DNA of 64,000 bases, taken from positions 620,001 through 684,000 of the forward strand of contig NZ_QMEK01000001.1 in assembly GCF_003390845.1 (NCBI RefSeq). The letters run 5' to 3'. The notes beneath the pieces are model-generated. The model saw only the letters and a list, made by a program, of their open reading frames with translations, was not told the origin of the DNA and did not search any database. Source of the stretch: Tropicimonas sp. IMCC34043 (GTDB taxonomy: Bacteria > Pseudomonadota > Alphaproteobacteria > Rhodobacterales > Rhodobacteraceae). A program made the position numbers and the translations under genes. Of this stretch, positions 20,664 to 30,128 are shown one piece after another. Numbering within the stretch: position 1 is the first letter of the stretch; the number at the start of each line of letters is the position of its first letter.

Positions 20664-21539
20664 ATGGAAATCAAGACTGTAGGTATCGTCGGCGCCGGAC
20701 AGATGGGCAACGGCATTGCCCATGTCTTTGCCATGTCCGGCTATGAGGTCAAGCTGACCGACATCAGCCAGGACGCGCTCGACCGCGGTCTGGCCGTGAT
20801 CCTCAAGAACCTCGAACGTCAGGTCAGCCGCGAGAAGATCTCGGCCGAGGAGCGGGACGCGACCATGGGGCGGATCTCGACCACGCTGAGCCTGATCGAC
20901 ATCGGACCCTCGGATCTGATCATCGAGGCCGCCTCGGAGCGGGAAACCATCAAGACCGCGATCTTCGAGGATCTGCAGCCACATCTGAAGCCGACGACGA
21001 TCCTGACCTCGAACACTTCCTCGATCTCGATCACCCGTCTGGCAAGCCGCACCGACCGGCCCGAGAAGTTCATGGGGCTGCATTTCATGAACCCGGTTCC
21101 GGTGATGAAGCTGGTCGAGCTGATCCGCGGCATAGCGACCGATGATCCGACCTATCAACTGATGCTGAAGGTGGTGGACAGCATCGGCAAGACCGCCGCA
21201 AGCGCCGAGGATTTTCCGGCCTTCATCGTCAACCGCATCCTGCTGCCGATGATCAACGAGGCGGTCTATACGCTCTACGAGGGGGTCGGAAACGTGAAGT
21301 CGATCGACCTGTCGCTGAAACTCGGCGCCGGTCACCCGATGGGGCCGCTGGAACTGGCCGATTTCATCGGGCTCGACACCTGCCTTGCGATCATGAACGT
21401 GCTGCACGACGGGCTGGCGGACACCAAGTACCGGCCCTGTCCGCTGCTGACCAAATATGTCGAGGCCGGCTGGCTGGGCCGCAAGTCCGGCCGCGGATTC
21501 TATGACTATCGCGGCGAGACCCCGGTTCCGACACGCTGA
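20664..21539 (+). CDS. hbd: 3-hydroxybutyryl-CoA dehydrogenase
   Basis: This 291-residue protein oxidises or forms 3-hydroxybutyryl-CoA with NAD(P). It begins with the Rossmann motif VGIVGAGQMGNGIAHV and contains the 3-hydroxyacyl-CoA dehydrogenase signature region FMGLHFMNPVPVMKLVE, with its catalytic histidine, and the EDFPAFIVNRILLPMINEA helix. The length fits the stand-alone short form rather than a FadB fusion. The ATG at 20664 follows AGGTGGGA. It probably serves the acetoacetyl-CoA to crotonyl-CoA steps that feed polyhydroxybutyrate and the ethylmalonyl-CoA pathway, consistent with etfBA next door and mcd 8.6 kb away. Confidence 0.93.
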   Translation: MEIKTVGIVGAGQMGNGIAHVFAMSGYEVKLTDISQDALDRGLAVILKNLERQVSREKISAEERDATMGRISTTLSLIDIGPSDLIIEAASERETIKTAIFEDLQPHLKPTTILTSNTSSISITRLASRTDRPEKFMGLHFMNPVPVMKLVELIRGIATDDPTYQLMLKVVDSIGKTAASAEDFPAFIVNRILLPMINEAVYTLYEGVGNVKSIDLSLKLGAGHPMGPLELADFIGLDTCLAIMNVLHDGLADTKYRPCPLLTKYVEAGWLGRKSGRGFYDYRGETPVPTR

Positions 21540-21567
21540 ACGCCTCGCGCGGGTCCATCGGGGGGCA

Positions 21568-21632
21568 GGGGGCGCCGCCCCCGTCGCGGCGGGCCGCGAC
21601 TCCCCCGGGATATTTTCGAACAGAAGAAATGG
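21568..21632 (+). repeat. Dispersed repeat copy C (double hairpin plus tail)
   Basis: Two adjacent hairpins occur here. GGGGGC pairs with GCCCCC around GCC (21568-21582), and GTCGCGGC pairs with GCCGCGAC around GG (21583-21600). The tail that follows reads TCCCCCGGGATATTTT then CGAACAGAAGAAATGG. Copy D at 33241 has the same plan. The copy lies between the convergent hbd and acyltransferase genes, 28 bases after the hbd stop. Confidence 0.88.
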
Positions 21633-21680
21633 TTCGCGGAGGGTGCAGAGCCACGCCGGTTCCCTCGAGGGGGCGGCTTG

Positions 21681-22592
21681 TCAGGCGTCGCGGAGCGCCA
21701 GGGTGCGCTCGCGCAGCCAGGCCATGAAGCCGCGCGGGTTGTTCGACCAGGAGCGGATTTCGGCAGGGTCGAACACCTGTCCCACCACCGGCGCCTGCGG
21801 TTTGTTGAGGGCGTGCACCACCTCGTAGAGCAGCAGCCCCTGGCGCAGGGTCGCCGAGACCCGGTTGGCGATCTGGTACGCGCGCGAATTCTGTCCCGGA
21901 AAGAAGATCGGCAGTACGGCGGCGCCGGAGCGCTGGATCATCTTGGCGGTGAAGGGGTTCCAGTCGCGTTCGACCGGCGGGCCGAACAGGGTTTCGGAGG
22001 CGGCGACCACGCCCGAGGGGAACAGCACGACGCAGCCGCCGTCGCCGAGATGCTCCATCGCGGTGCGCCGCATCGCCAGGTTCTGTTTCTGCGCGTCCTG
22101 TTCATGGGCGAAGGGCACCGGGATCATGAACTGGTCGATCTCGCCGACGCCGGTCAGCAGCGAGCGGGTCAGGATTTTGTAGTCGGTGCGCCGCCGGCCG
22201 ATCAGTTCGGCCAGCACCATGCCGTCGACGAGGCCGTGCGGATGGTTGGCGACGACGACGAGCGGGCCCTCGCGCGGGATCCGGGCGATCTGGGCGGGCG
22301 GGGTCTGAAGCGCGATCCCCATCACCTCGAGCGCCTGGTTCCAGAACGGCTGGCCCTGAGGCACGCCCATCGATTCAAAGCGGCGGATCAGCCGCAGCAG
22401 GTGCATCTTGCCGGTCAGAAACTCCATCGCATGGATGGTCGCGACCTGAAGCGGGTTCTCGAACGTGTTGGCGTAGGACAGGCGGCGCCGGTCATAGCTC
22501 TGGCCCGACAGGTTTGCCCCGTCGCCCTGACCGCGCAGATGTCCTGGGTGCCGGTGCAGGAGCGCAGGCCGGGGCTGAGTCGAGTCCACCAC
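21681..22592 (-). CDS. Lysophospholipid acyltransferase family protein
   Basis: The 303-residue protein has the PlsC-type catalytic motif NHPHGLVDGM (His-x4-Asp) about residue 115, followed by a substrate motif in VVLFPSGVVAAS near 193 and PIFFPGQNSR near 230. Family members transfer acyl groups to lysophosphatidic acid or ornithine lipids on the inner face of the membrane. The order of motifs and the length are like ornithine-lipid OlsA-type enzymes, but no olsB is adjacent, so the acceptor is open. The GTG start at 22592 is uncertain; downstream starts exist. It ends near repeat copy C and follows the HPr gene by 27 bases. Confidence 0.8.
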   Translation of the reverse strand: MVDSTQPRPALLHRHPGHLRGQGDGANLSGQSYDRRRLSYANTFENPLQVATIHAMEFLTGKMHLLRLIRRFESMGVPQGQPFWNQALEVMGIALQTPPAQIARIPREGPLVVVANHPHGLVDGMVLAELIGRRRTDYKILTRSLLTGVGEIDQFMIPVPFAHEQDAQKQNLAMRRTAMEHLGDGGCVVLFPSGVVAASETLFGPPVERDWNPFTAKMIQRSGAAVLPIFFPGQNSRAYQIANRVSATLRQGLLLYEVVHALNKPQAPVVGQVFDPAEIRSWSNNPRGFMAWLRERTLALRDA

Positions 22593-22619
22593 GTTTCCAG
22601 GTCTCCTCGCCGCTTGGTC

Positions 22620-22898
22620 CTACATTCCCTCGCCGAACCGGTCCGCGACAAGATCGGCCAGAGCCTTGGCAAGCTCCAGCGCTTGCGGCCCGCGGGTCTC
22701 GACCTCAATAGTGGTTCCGCGGGAGGCTGCCAACATCAAAAGCCCCATGATGCTGTCGCCCGAGGCGTCAAGCCCGTCCTTGGTCACGGTGGCCGAGGCG
22801 TCGAAGCCTTCGACCGTCTCGACAAATTTGGCCGAGGCGCGGGCGTGCAGGCCCTTTTCGTTGACGATCTCGAGCCGCTGCACGATGGCCTTGCTCAT
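22620..22898 (-). CDS. ptsH: Phosphocarrier protein HPr of the nitrogen/regulatory PTS
   Basis: This 92-residue HPr has the phosphorylated histidine H18 in EKGLHARASAK and the regulatory serine S49 in GDSIMGLLML, the site used by HPr kinase. In alphaproteobacteria this chain is regulatory, not sugar transport: no IIB or IIC partner is present. Its start overlaps the IIA stop (ATGA). With HprK, RapZ and IIA in the same direction it forms a compact signalling operon. Enzyme I is not in the window. Confidence 0.95.
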   Translation of the reverse strand: MSKAIVQRLEIVNEKGLHARASAKFVETVEGFDASATVTKDGLDASGDSIMGLLMLAASRGTTIEVETRGPQALELAKALADLVADRFGEGM

Positions 22899-23299
22899 GC
22901 GTCGGTCTTTCCGGGGATTCCGTCAAAGCAGTTGATGTACTTGCGCCCTGCGAGCAGTGCGGTGTCGACCGCATCCTGGACCGACATCTGACGTGACTTT
23001 GCCAGCTTGATCAGCATCGGCAGGTTCGCCCCGTACAGGATCTTGCGGTCGCCGCTGTTGCAGGCGCTGAGCGAGAGGTTCGAGGGCGAGCCGCCGAACA
23101 TGTCGGTTACCACCACCACCCCGTCACCGGTATCGACCGAATTGGCGGCCTCGAAGATCTCGGCCTGCTTGCTCTTGCGGTCGTGTTCGGGAGCGATCGC
23201 TATTGCCCGCATGCCCACCTGTTTCCCCACGACATGCTCGACCGCGGCCAGGTATTCCCTTGCCAGGCCGCCATGCGCGACGATCACGATCCCGATCAC
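22895..23299 (-). CDS. PTS IIA component, mannose family (regulatory)
   Basis: The 134-residue protein is a stand-alone IIA domain of the mannose/fructose family. The phosphorylated histidine is H9 in [10 protein letters not shown], and the [15 protein letters not shown] segment forms the active-site rim. It would receive phosphate from HPr. Without IIB or IIC partners it probably acts as a regulator, as shown for the alphaproteobacterial IIA(Man) homologues that sense PTS phosphorylation. It overlaps rapZ upstream and ptsH downstream by four bases each, so translation is chained. Confidence 0.93.
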   Translation of the reverse strand: MIGIVIVAHGGLAREYLAAVEHVVGKQVGMRAIAIAPEHDRKSKQAEIFEAANSVDTGDGVVVVTDMFGGSPSNLSLSACNSGDRKILYGANLPMLIKLAKSRQMSVQDAVDTALLAGRKYINCFDGIPGKTDA

Positions 23300-24219
23300 C
23301 CCGTCGTCTCCGATCTGCTGGCGCCGCCGTCGGTGGCGGCGCGTCGCTCAAGTTCCCGGTGCCTAGTTGACACTTGCCAACCGGCGTCTGCAAGTGTCTT
23401 CCCCAGCCGCTCGGCCAACGTCACCGAACGGTGTTGCCCGCCGGTACAACCGAAGCCGATCGAGAGGTGCGATTTGCCTTCGTCGACATAGGCCGGCAGC
23501 AGCAGTCGGGTCAGATCGAGCACCTTGTCGAAGAAAGCGTCGTAGAGCGGGTCGGCCGCGACATAGGCTGCAACCTCGGGCGAAAGGCCGGACAGCGGGC
23601 GCAGCGCCGGCTCCCAATAGGGGTTTCTCAGGAACCGGCAGTCGAAGACCATGTCGGTGCCGTGCGGCAGCCCGCGCTTGTAGGAAAACGATTGCACCGA
23701 GACGGCCAGTCGCGGCCCGGTCGACAGATCGAACCAGCCGGTGATGGCGGCCTTCAACTCGTGGACGGTCAGCTCGGAGGTGTCGATGACGATGTCGGCG
23801 CGGCCCCGGATCGGTTGCAGAAGGTCGAACTCGCGGGCGATGCCAACGCCGGGCGCCTCGGCCGGTGCCATCGGATGGCGTCGCCGGGTTTCGGAATAAC
23901 GCCGCAGCAGCACATCGGCGCTGCAGTCGAGATAGAGCAGATCGACCCGGTCGCCGGCCAGCCGCTCGACCAGATTGAGGCAGGCCTCGGTCGAGAAGTC
24001 ACGATTGCGCGGATCGATTCCGAGGGCAAGCGCAGGGCCATGCTGAGGCCCCTCGAGCAGCCGCGGGATCAGGCTGAGCGGCAGGTTGTCGATGACCTCA
24101 TAGCCCAGATCCTCGAGCGCGCGGATCGCGGTGCTGCGTCCCGCGCCCGATGGGCCGGTGACCAAAACGATCCGCGGTGCCGGAGCCTGGCGGCCGGTGA
24201 GGGGCCGGTCGTCGTTCAT
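23296..24219 (-). CDS. rapZ: RNase adapter protein RapZ
   Basis: RapZ is a nucleotide-binding protein which, in enterobacteria, directs decay of small RNAs controlling amino-sugar synthesis. The 307-residue protein has an N-terminal Walker [10 protein letters not shown] (22-30), [11 protein letters not shown], and a C-terminal domain with [22 protein letters not shown] and [13 protein letters not shown]. The ATG at 24219 overlaps the hprK stop (ATGA), which decides it over an upstream start. Linkage to hprK and ptsH is standard in alphaproteobacteria; the RNA targets there are not known. Confidence 0.94.
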   Translation of the reverse strand: MNDDRPLTGRQAPAPRIVLVTGPSGAGRSTAIRALEDLGYEVIDNLPLSLIPRLLEGPQHGPALALGIDPRNRDFSTEACLNLVERLAGDRVDLLYLDCSADVLLRRYSETRRRHPMAPAEAPGVGIAREFDLLQPIRGRADIVIDTSELTVHELKAAITGWFDLSTGPRLAVSVQSFSYKRGLPHGTDMVFDCRFLRNPYWEPALRPLSGLSPEVAAYVAADPLYDAFFDKVLDLTRLLLPAYVDEGKSHLSIGFGCTGGQHRSVTLAERLGKTLADAGWQVSTRHRELERRAATDGGASRSETTG

Positions 24220-24662
24220 GGAATCTCCCGCCGTTGAAGCAGGCATTGAAGGATGGCGCCGGTTGAATGTCCAGCGGGAGGACGAAAAAGCACGGGAATC
24301 GTCTTTCCGAGCAGGTCGATGTTGCGCAACGGCGGCAGCCGGTCGGGTTCGGGCCGGTCGAGGTCGAGCGCGAGGGTGACTTCGGCGCGGGCCCGGTAGG
24401 GCAGGCGCAGCAGCCCGACGTGGCGTGCCTCGATCAGCCCGGCGATGGGCGCGGGGGGCTCGGCCCAGAGCTGGCCGCCCTGGTACCGGATCCGGGTCCG
24501 GTCGTCGGCCACAAGCACTGCCCCGAGCGCGATCAGATCGAGCGCCAACGCCGATTTCCCGCTGCCCGACCGGCCAAGGATCAGCAGGCCGCGACCCTGC
24601 AGAGCGACACAGCCGGCATGAAGGATCGTGCTGCGCTCTGGCCCCGGCTCGGGCGGGCTCAT
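24216..24662 (-). CDS. hprK: HPr kinase/phosphorylase, short alphaproteobacterial form
   Basis: HprK phosphorylates and dephosphorylates HPr on its serine. This 148-residue protein is the short form without the N-terminal domain of Gram-positive HprK. It has the P-loop [16 protein letters not shown] (P-loop 30-37), VADDRTRI with the catalytic aspartate pair, and [11 protein letters not shown]. The C-terminal part ([15 protein letters not shown]) is present but shortened. The ATG at 24662 avoids overlap with chvG; a TTG 36 bases upstream would overlap chvG by 23 bases. Its stop is coupled to rapZ. It directly follows the ChvG sensor kinase gene, as in other members of the class. Confidence 0.92.
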   Translation of the reverse strand: MSPPEPGPERSTILHAGCVALQGRGLLILGRSGSGKSALALDLIALGAVLVADDRTRIRYQGGQLWAEPPAPIAGLIEARHVGLLRLPYRARAEVTLALDLDRPEPDRLPPLRNIDLLGKTIPVLFRPPAGHSTGAILQCLLQRREIP

Positions 24663-24675
24663 GGCCGGCCCCGGG

Positions 24676-26364
24676 TCACAACGGCAATCCGACGACAAAA
24701 CGCGCCCCGAGCGGTTCCGAGGTGATGTCGGCGTCGGTCGGGCGAATGTTCTCGGCCCAGATCACGCCGCCATGGGCCTCGACGATCTGTTTCGAGATCG
24801 CAAGCCCGAGGCCCGAATGATCGCCGAACTGGCCCGCCGGGCGTTCTGAGTAGAATCGCTCGAAGATCTTGCTCAGCGCCGCTTCGGGAATGCCGGGACC
24901 GGTGTCTTCGAAAACCGCCAGCACCCGAGCGCCACGGCGCCGGACCCAGATCCGCACCGCATCGCCCTCGTCGCAGAGGCTGAGCGCATTGGTGATCAGG
25001 TTGACGAAGACCTGCGCCAGCCGCGCCTCGAGCCCGAGGATCTCGATCCGGCCCTCCGGCAGGTCGGTGATGAACCGGATGCCGCGGCGGGAGGCCTCTT
25101 CGGCATGATGCCTGGCCAGATTGCCCAGCAGCGCCAGCAGATCGAACCGCTCCTCTTCCTCCTTCACCAGCTCGCTGTCGAGCCGCGAGGCGTTCGAGAT
25201 GTCGCTGACCAGCCGGTCGAGGCGGCGCACGTCGTGTTCGATCACCTCCAGCAGCTTTTCACGCTGGTCCTCGCGCTGCGCCACCCGCATCGTGCCCACG
25301 GCCGAGCGCAGAGAGGCGAGCGGATTCTTGATTTCATGGGCCACATCGGCGGCAAATTGTTCGTTGGCGTCGATCCGGTCATAGAGTGCGCCAACCATGC
25401 CGCGCAGCGCCCCCGAGAGCCGGCCGACCTCGTCATGGCGGGCGGTCAGGTCGGGGATCCTCACCCGCGCAGGCGGCAACCGGCGGGCATCGGGTTCGCG
25501 GCCGTTCTCGGCGGCACGGGCGAGATCCGACAGCGGTTTGGCGATGGTCGAGGCCAGCAACAGGCTGAGGCCGATCGAGACCAGGATCGCAAAGATCACC
25601 ATCTTCAACACATCCTGACGCTGTTCCCGCACCAGGCGGTCGATCTCGCCCGCGGCCGAGACGACGGCTACGACGCCTGCGACCCGGCCATCGCGCAGCA
25701 GCGGCTGCGCCACGGCAAGCTGGATCTCGCCCGTTGCGTCGGTGCCGCTTGCCGAGACCAAACCGCCGGTGCCGACGCGAGGGGCCAGCCGGCCGGCGAG
25801 GCTCGTGGCGTCGATGTCGCAGAAATCCGTCCGATCCGGTACGAGCCGGTGCAAGAGGCGTTGCCGAAGTCCGCCCGAAGGCTCGGTGCAACCGGTCGCG
25901 GGCCGCGGCCCCGACGCGTCCGGCGGCGCAGTCGTGGCGGCGGTGGTGGCCACCAGCCGGCCACCCCCCGGCGCATAGACAAAGACCTGGACCCCGGGCG
26001 ACAGGCTCAGTTCCTCCAGCGTCTCCGCCACGATCCGGTCGGGATCGCCGGTGCCGTTTGTCTGCGGATCGGAACCCCGGAGCGTGAGGATGTCGGCGAT
26101 CAGGGCCGCTTCGGTGTGCAGCCCCTGCAGCCGCAGGGTCGCGAGGCTTTCGCGAAACGGATTGGCATAAAGCATGCCGGCAACGAGAATCAGCAGTCCC
26201 AGAAGGTTGAAGACGACGATCTTGCGGGCGAGCGGCGAGCCGTTGAACAGCGCATGCCCGCGACGGCGCAGACCGGGCCCGGCGAGCGGCTCTTGCGCGC
26301 CGTCCTCCGGCGCCGCCCAGCCGGGCGTCCGGCGCGATCCCGCGTCGCTGCTGGAACTCTGCAC
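24676..26364 (-). CDS. chvG: Sensor histidine kinase ChvG (ExoS type)
   Basis: ChvG senses acid or envelope stress and phosphorylates ChvI. The 562-residue protein has a first membrane helix (about 47-66, KIVVFNLLGLLILVAGMLYA), a periplasmic sensor region (about 70-245), a second helix (about 252-272), a HAMP domain, the dimerisation helix with FAADVAHEIKNPLASLRS (H-box), and an ATP-binding domain with NLITNALSL, FEDTGPGIPE and GLGLAISKQIVEAHGG. The periplasmic part contains two cysteines (GCTEPS, DFCDID) and an Ala/Pro-rich stretch. The gene starts 27 bases after chvI and leads into hprK. Confidence 0.93.
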   Translation of the reverse strand: MQSSSSDAGSRRTPGWAAPEDGAQEPLAGPGLRRRGHALFNGSPLARKIVVFNLLGLLILVAGMLYANPFRESLATLRLQGLHTEAALIADILTLRGSDPQTNGTGDPDRIVAETLEELSLSPGVQVFVYAPGGGRLVATTAATTAPPDASGPRPATGCTEPSGGLRQRLLHRLVPDRTDFCDIDATSLAGRLAPRVGTGGLVSASGTDATGEIQLAVAQPLLRDGRVAGVVAVVSAAGEIDRLVREQRQDVLKMVIFAILVSIGLSLLLASTIAKPLSDLARAAENGREPDARRLPPARVRIPDLTARHDEVGRLSGALRGMVGALYDRIDANEQFAADVAHEIKNPLASLRSAVGTMRVAQREDQREKLLEVIEHDVRRLDRLVSDISNASRLDSELVKEEEERFDLLALLGNLARHHAEEASRRGIRFITDLPEGRIEILGLEARLAQVFVNLITNALSLCDEGDAVRIWVRRRGARVLAVFEDTGPGIPEAALSKIFERFYSERPAGQFGDHSGLGLAISKQIVEAHGGVIWAENIRPTDADITSEPLGARFVVGLPL

Positions 26365-26391
26365 CTGCCCGGGTGTCCTTCGATTCTGAGA

Positions 26392-27093
26392 TCAGTCCTC
26401 GTTGTACCGGTAGCCGATACCATAGAGCGTCTCGATTGCAGAGAAACCGCAGTCGATGGCGCGCATTTTCTTTCGCAGCCGCTTGATGTGGCTGTCGATG
26501 GTGCGGTCATCGACATAGACCCGTTCGTCATAGGCGACGTCCATCAGCTGCTCCCGGCTTTTGACGAAGCCGGGGTGGATGGCCAGCGCATGCAGCAGCA
26601 GGAATTCGGTCACTGTCAGCGACACGACCTGATCCTTCCAGGTCACCGAATGGCGCAGCGGGTCCATCCGCAGCGGGCCGCGTTCGATCGTCTGGGCGGA
26701 CTCGGCCGTGCCGAAGGGATCGGCGGCACACAGGTCCTGCCGGCGCAGCAGGGTGCGGATCCGTTCGACCAGCAGGCGTTGCGAGAACGGCTTCTTGACA
26801 TAGTCGTCAGCGCCCAGACGCAGCCCCAGGACCTCGTCGATCTCGTCGTCCTTCGAGGTCAGGAAAATGACCGGCATCGTGCTTTTCAGGCGCAGGCGCT
26901 GCAACAGGTCCATGCCGTCCATGCGCGGCATCTTTATGTCGAGGATGGCAAGGTCCGGCATCTGCCGGTTGAAACCGTCGAGCGCCGACTGGCCGTCATT
27001 GTAGGTCTCGACCTCAAAGCCCTCGGCCTCGAGCGTCATGGCGACCGAGGTCAGGATATTGCGATCGTCATCCACCAGTGCGATGCGCGACAT
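26392..27093 (-). CDS. chvI: Response regulator ChvI, OmpR family
   Basis: This 233-residue regulator has a receiver domain with the acidic pair D8-D9, phospho-acceptor D52 in [13 protein letters not shown], and a conserved KKPF. A C-terminal winged helix follows with [26 protein letters not shown] and [13 protein letters not shown]. In rhizobia ChvI controls exopolysaccharide, motility and acid tolerance, and in Agrobacterium the pair lies beside pckA as here. The ATG at 27093 follows GGAAAGG. The gene is divergent from pckA with a 376-base shared control region. Confidence 0.94.
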   Translation of the reverse strand: MSRIALVDDDRNILTSVAMTLEAEGFEVETYNDGQSALDGFNRQMPDLAILDIKMPRMDGMDLLQRLRLKSTMPVIFLTSKDDEIDEVLGLRLGADDYVKKPFSQRLLVERIRTLLRRQDLCAADPFGTAESAQTIERGPLRMDPLRHSVTWKDQVVSLTVTEFLLLHALAIHPGFVKSREQLMDVAYDERVYVDDRTIDSHIKRLRKKMRAIDCGFSAIETLYGIGYRYNED

Positions 27094-27234
27094 GGGCCTT
27101 TCCTCATCCCGCTTGAAATGGGCGCTTCGGCAACTTCTCCCGCGTTCGGATACCGGAATCAACGTGCGAAGCGAATCAATTCCGGATCGTTCCCCTAGGG
27201 AATGTTGAAATGGGAAAGGAATGAATAACGTTTG

Positions 27235-27264
27235 CCGAAATTCGGTCCAAAATCGGTTTGGACC
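27235..27264. promoter_or_regulatory. Overlapping palindromes, candidate operator
   Basis: An 11-base palindrome CCGAAATTCGG (27235-27245) runs directly into an inverted repeat with 8-base perfect arms, GGTCCAAA (27244-27251) and TTTGGACC (27257-27264), separated by ATCGG. No T tract follows, so an operator is more likely than a terminator. The binding protein is unknown. Confidence 0.45.
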
Positions 27265-27313
27265 CATGCAGTGACAGAAAACCCGACAGTCAGACAGGGA
27301 AACTGCGACTTGG

Positions 27314-27321
27314 TAGCGCTA
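27314..27321. promoter_or_regulatory. Candidate LacI-family operator core upstream of pckA
   Basis: The palindrome TAGCGCTA sits within TTGGTAGCGCTAAAATG, 149 bases before the pckA start. LacI-family operators in alphaproteobacteria commonly centre on GCGC with flanking palindromic A/T bases, and rhizobial pckA is controlled by the LacI-family protein PckR. The outer bases here are only partly symmetric, so this is a tentative site. Confidence 0.3.
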
Positions 27322-27469
27322 AAATGCGCTTTGTGTCTCAGTGTCAAACCGGGCGTCAGGTTGGTATACGGTTGGCGCCGGGCCAGGGTGGTTCGGGCTG
27401 GCAGGCGTTGCGCCCGCCATCGAACAAGATACGGAGCGACCGCCGCAAAGCGGACGCAGGAGCGATCAT

Positions 27470-29068
27470 ATGACAATCGGACGTGTGAACCCGGCACAAC
27501 GCCTGGAAGACCAAGGCATCACTGGACTCGGCAACGTCTATTACAACCTGCTTGTATCCCAACTGATGGAACACGCCGTTAAGAACGACGAGGGCAAGAT
27601 CGGCCTCGGCGGCACCATTCTGGTTGATACCGGCAAGTTTACCGGCCGCTCGCCCCAGGATAAACACGTGGTGCGCGACGAGGTCACCGAAGACACCATC
27701 TGGTGGGAAAACAACCGGCCGATGACGCCCGAGGGATTTGCCAACCTCAAGGCCGACATGCTGGAATACATGAAGGGCAAGGACTATTTCGTCGAGGATC
27801 TCTACGGCGGCGCAAGCCTCGATCACCGTCTGAACTGCCGGATGATCACCGAGATGGCCTGGCACGGGATCTTCATGCGCCACATGCTGCGCCGTCCGGC
27901 GCGGGTCGAGCTTGATACCTTCATGCCCGAACTGACCGTCATCAACATCCCGTCGTTCAAGGCCGATCCGGCCCGCCACGGCTGCCGGACCGACACGGTC
28001 ATCGCGCTCAACATCAAGGAAAAGCTGATCCTTGTCGCCAACACCGAATATGCTGGCGAAAACAAGAAGTCGGTGTTCACCTGGCTGAACTACCTGCTGC
28101 CCGGCAAAGGCGTGATGGCGATGCACTGCTCGGCCAACCATGCCGTTGGCAAGCCCGAGGATGCGGCCGTGTTCTTCGGTCTGTCGGGCACCGGCAAGAC
28201 GACGCTGTCGGCTGACCCCAACCGCGTGCTGATCGGCGACGACGAACATGGCTGGGACGACAAGGGCATCTTCAACTTCGAAGGTGGCTGCTACGCCAAG
28301 ACGATCAACCTGTCGGCCGATGCAGAACCCGAGATCTATGCCACGACCACGAAGTTCGGCACCGTCATCGAGAACATGGTCTATGACGAAGACACGTTGA
28401 AGCTCGACTTCGACGATGACAGCCTGACGCCGAACATGCGCTGCGCCTATCCGCTGTTCTACATCGACAACGCCTCGCCGACCGGCGTTGCGGGTCATCC
28501 GAAGAACGTCATCATGCTGACCTGCGATGCCTTCGGCGTTCTGCCGCCGATCGCAAAGCTGAGCCCCGAGCAGGCGATGTACCACTTCCTGTCGGGCTTC
28601 ACCTCGAAGGTGGCCGGGACCGAGCGTGGCGTGACCGAGCCGCAGCCGACCTTCTCGACCTGCTTTGGCGCCCCCTTCATGCCGCGTCGTCCGGAAGTCT
28701 ACGGCGATCTGCTGATGAAGAAGATCCACGATTCGGGTGCAACCTGCTGGCTGGTCAACACAGGCTGGTCGGGCGGAGCCTATGGCGTCGGTTCGCGGAT
28801 GCCGATCAAGGCGACCCGTGGTCTGCTGTCGGCCGCACTCGACGGCACGCTGAAGACTGTTGCCTTCCAGAAGGACCCGTTCTTCGGCTTCGACGTTCCG
28901 GTCGAAGTGCCGGGGATCGATACCGATCTGCTGCATCCGAAGACCACCTGGAAGGACAAGGAAGCCTATGACGCCCAGGCCCAGAAGCTGGTCGGCATGT
29001 TCCAGAAGAACTTCGAACAATATGTGCCCTACGTCTCCGATGCGGTGAAGGCCGTCGCCATCGGCTGA
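27470..29068 (+). CDS. pckA: Phosphoenolpyruvate carboxykinase (ATP)
   Basis: PckA converts oxaloacetate and ATP to phosphoenolpyruvate, the committed step of gluconeogenesis from C4 acids and acetate-derived carbon. The 532-residue protein has R60 in TGRSPQDK, the kinase P-loop GLSGTGKTT (237-245) and the metal site IGDDEHGW (256-263), all standard. The ATG at 27470 has AGGAG seven bases upstream; the frame is open further but those codons lack family similarity. It is divergent from chvI and ends in a strong terminator. Confidence 0.97.
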   Translation: MTIGRVNPAQRLEDQGITGLGNVYYNLLVSQLMEHAVKNDEGKIGLGGTILVDTGKFTGRSPQDKHVVRDEVTEDTIWWENNRPMTPEGFANLKADMLEYMKGKDYFVEDLYGGASLDHRLNCRMITEMAWHGIFMRHMLRRPARVELDTFMPELTVINIPSFKADPARHGCRTDTVIALNIKEKLILVANTEYAGENKKSVFTWLNYLLPGKGVMAMHCSANHAVGKPEDAAVFFGLSGTGKTTLSADPNRVLIGDDEHGWDDKGIFNFEGGCYAKTINLSADAEPEIYATTTKFGTVIENMVYDEDTLKLDFDDDSLTPNMRCAYPLFYIDNASPTGVAGHPKNVIMLTCDAFGVLPPIAKLSPEQAMYHFLSGFTSKVAGTERGVTEPQPTFSTCFGAPFMPRRPEVYGDLLMKKIHDSGATCWLVNTGWSGGAYGVGSRMPIKATRGLLSAALDGTLKTVAFQKDPFFGFDVPVEVPGIDTDLLHPKTTWKDKEAYDAQAQKLVGMFQKNFEQYVPYVSDAVKAVAIG

Positions 29069-29115
29069 CCGCGGACATGGCCGGGTGCGATGCGTCCGGC
29101 CCAGTCACAATCTTG

Positions 29116-29147
29116 CGGCCCGGGATCTTCCCGGGCCGTCTGCTTTT
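29116..29147 (+). terminator. Rho-independent terminator of pckA
   Basis: A perfect 10-bp stem, CGGCCCGGGA (29116-29125) and TCCCGGGCCG (29129-29138), has a TCT loop and is followed within a few bases by a T4 run. It is 47 bases past the pckA stop and faces the convergent permease gene. Confidence 0.85.
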
Positions 29148-29186
29148 CCAGCGGGCCTCTTCGGGTCTTCGGGGGAGGGCGCCAGT

Positions 29187-29957
29187 TCAGAACAGCGCCC
29201 GGCGCAGCAGGTTCAGCCCCGCGACCACCAGCACCGCCAGCGTCAGGCGGCGGAACCCGGCCTGATCCAGCCGGTCGTGGGCGCGCAGGCCGAGCCACAT
29301 GCCCGCCAGCGCCGGACCGAGCAGCAGCAGCGAAAACGGCAGTGTCCGGGCATTCAGCACGCCGGTCTGAAGGTGCGTCGCCAGCAGCAGCACCGCGCCC
29401 GCGCCAAAGGCCACGCCCTGAACCCGCATCTGTTCGGCCTTTGGCGTGTCGATTGCGGTCAGATAGGCGACCAGCGGCGGCCCCCATATCCCGGATACCC
29501 CGCCCACGGTGCCCGACAGCACGCCAAGCCCGATCTCGGCCCGCCGCCGGTGGCCCGGCGCGATTCGCATATTCACCCCGGCAAGCTGGGTGATCCCGAA
29601 CAACATGATCATGCCGCCGATGACGGCGTAGAGGACCCGCGGATCGATGCTGCGCACCAGTTGCCCCGATGCGATCAGGCAGATCGCGCCGATGCCCAGA
29701 AACAACCGATAGCGGTGCAGCGAGCCGCGCGCTGCTGGCAGCCCGTCGCGCAGCGCCTGCAACCCGTTGGTGACCAGCGTCGGCACGATCAGACCGGCAA
29801 GCGCCAGTTCCGGCGACAGGAACGAGGCCAGGCCCGAGACCATGATCATCGGCATTGCAAAGCCGGCCGTGCCTTTCACGAAGCCTGCCAGAAAGGCGAT
29901 AGCACAGGCGAGCAGCAGAATCTGGGCACCGAACGGCGCAGGAAAGGCGGATGTCAT
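29187..29957 (-). CDS. TauE/SafE family permease
   Basis: The 256-residue protein has about eight membrane helices and the two internal repeats of the TauE/SafE (DUF81) family: GFVKGTAGFAMPMI near the N terminus and GTVGGVSGIWGPPLVAYL in the second half. Members export sulfite, sulfoacetate or other organosulfur and carboxylate anions. The substrate is not clear because no sulfonate genes are nearby. The ATG at 29957 gives a normal N terminus. It converges on pckA and diverges from mcd. Confidence 0.85.
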   Translation of the reverse strand: MTSAFPAPFGAQILLLACAIAFLAGFVKGTAGFAMPMIMVSGLASFLSPELALAGLIVPTLVTNGLQALRDGLPAARGSLHRYRLFLGIGAICLIASGQLVRSIDPRVLYAVIGGMIMLFGITQLAGVNMRIAPGHRRRAEIGLGVLSGTVGGVSGIWGPPLVAYLTAIDTPKAEQMRVQGVAFGAGAVLLLATHLQTGVLNARTLPFSLLLLGPALAGMWLGLRAHDRLDQAGFRRLTLAVLVVAGLNLLRRALF

Positions 29958-30128
29958 TGCGGCGGTCCTCAAGTGTCCTGACGGGGACATAGCTGAAAAA
30001 TCACGATGGCACAGCCGCTTGGGAGTCGGACAGATTCCGAGCAAACGGCCGCGCAATTTGAAACTATGTTGCGCTGCACCTGCAAAGGCCTTATGTGCAG
30101 ACAAGATCGAGAAACGAGGAACAGAGAC

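Larger units (their letters stand above)
27094..27469. promoter_or_regulatory. Divergent chvI/pckA control region
   Basis: The 376 bases between chvI and pckA hold no gene and are AT-richer than the genes around them, especially 27175-27260. They contain a palindrome TTCCC-CTA-GGGAA (27190-27202), the palindrome CCGAAATTCGG, an inverted repeat GGTCCAAA/TTTGGACC and a TAGCGCTA core, listed separately. A Shine-Dalgarno AGGAG lies 7 bases before the pckA ATG. Promoter hexamers cannot be assigned with confidence. The region probably integrates ChvI control with carbon control of pckA; that is inference. Confidence 0.6.
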
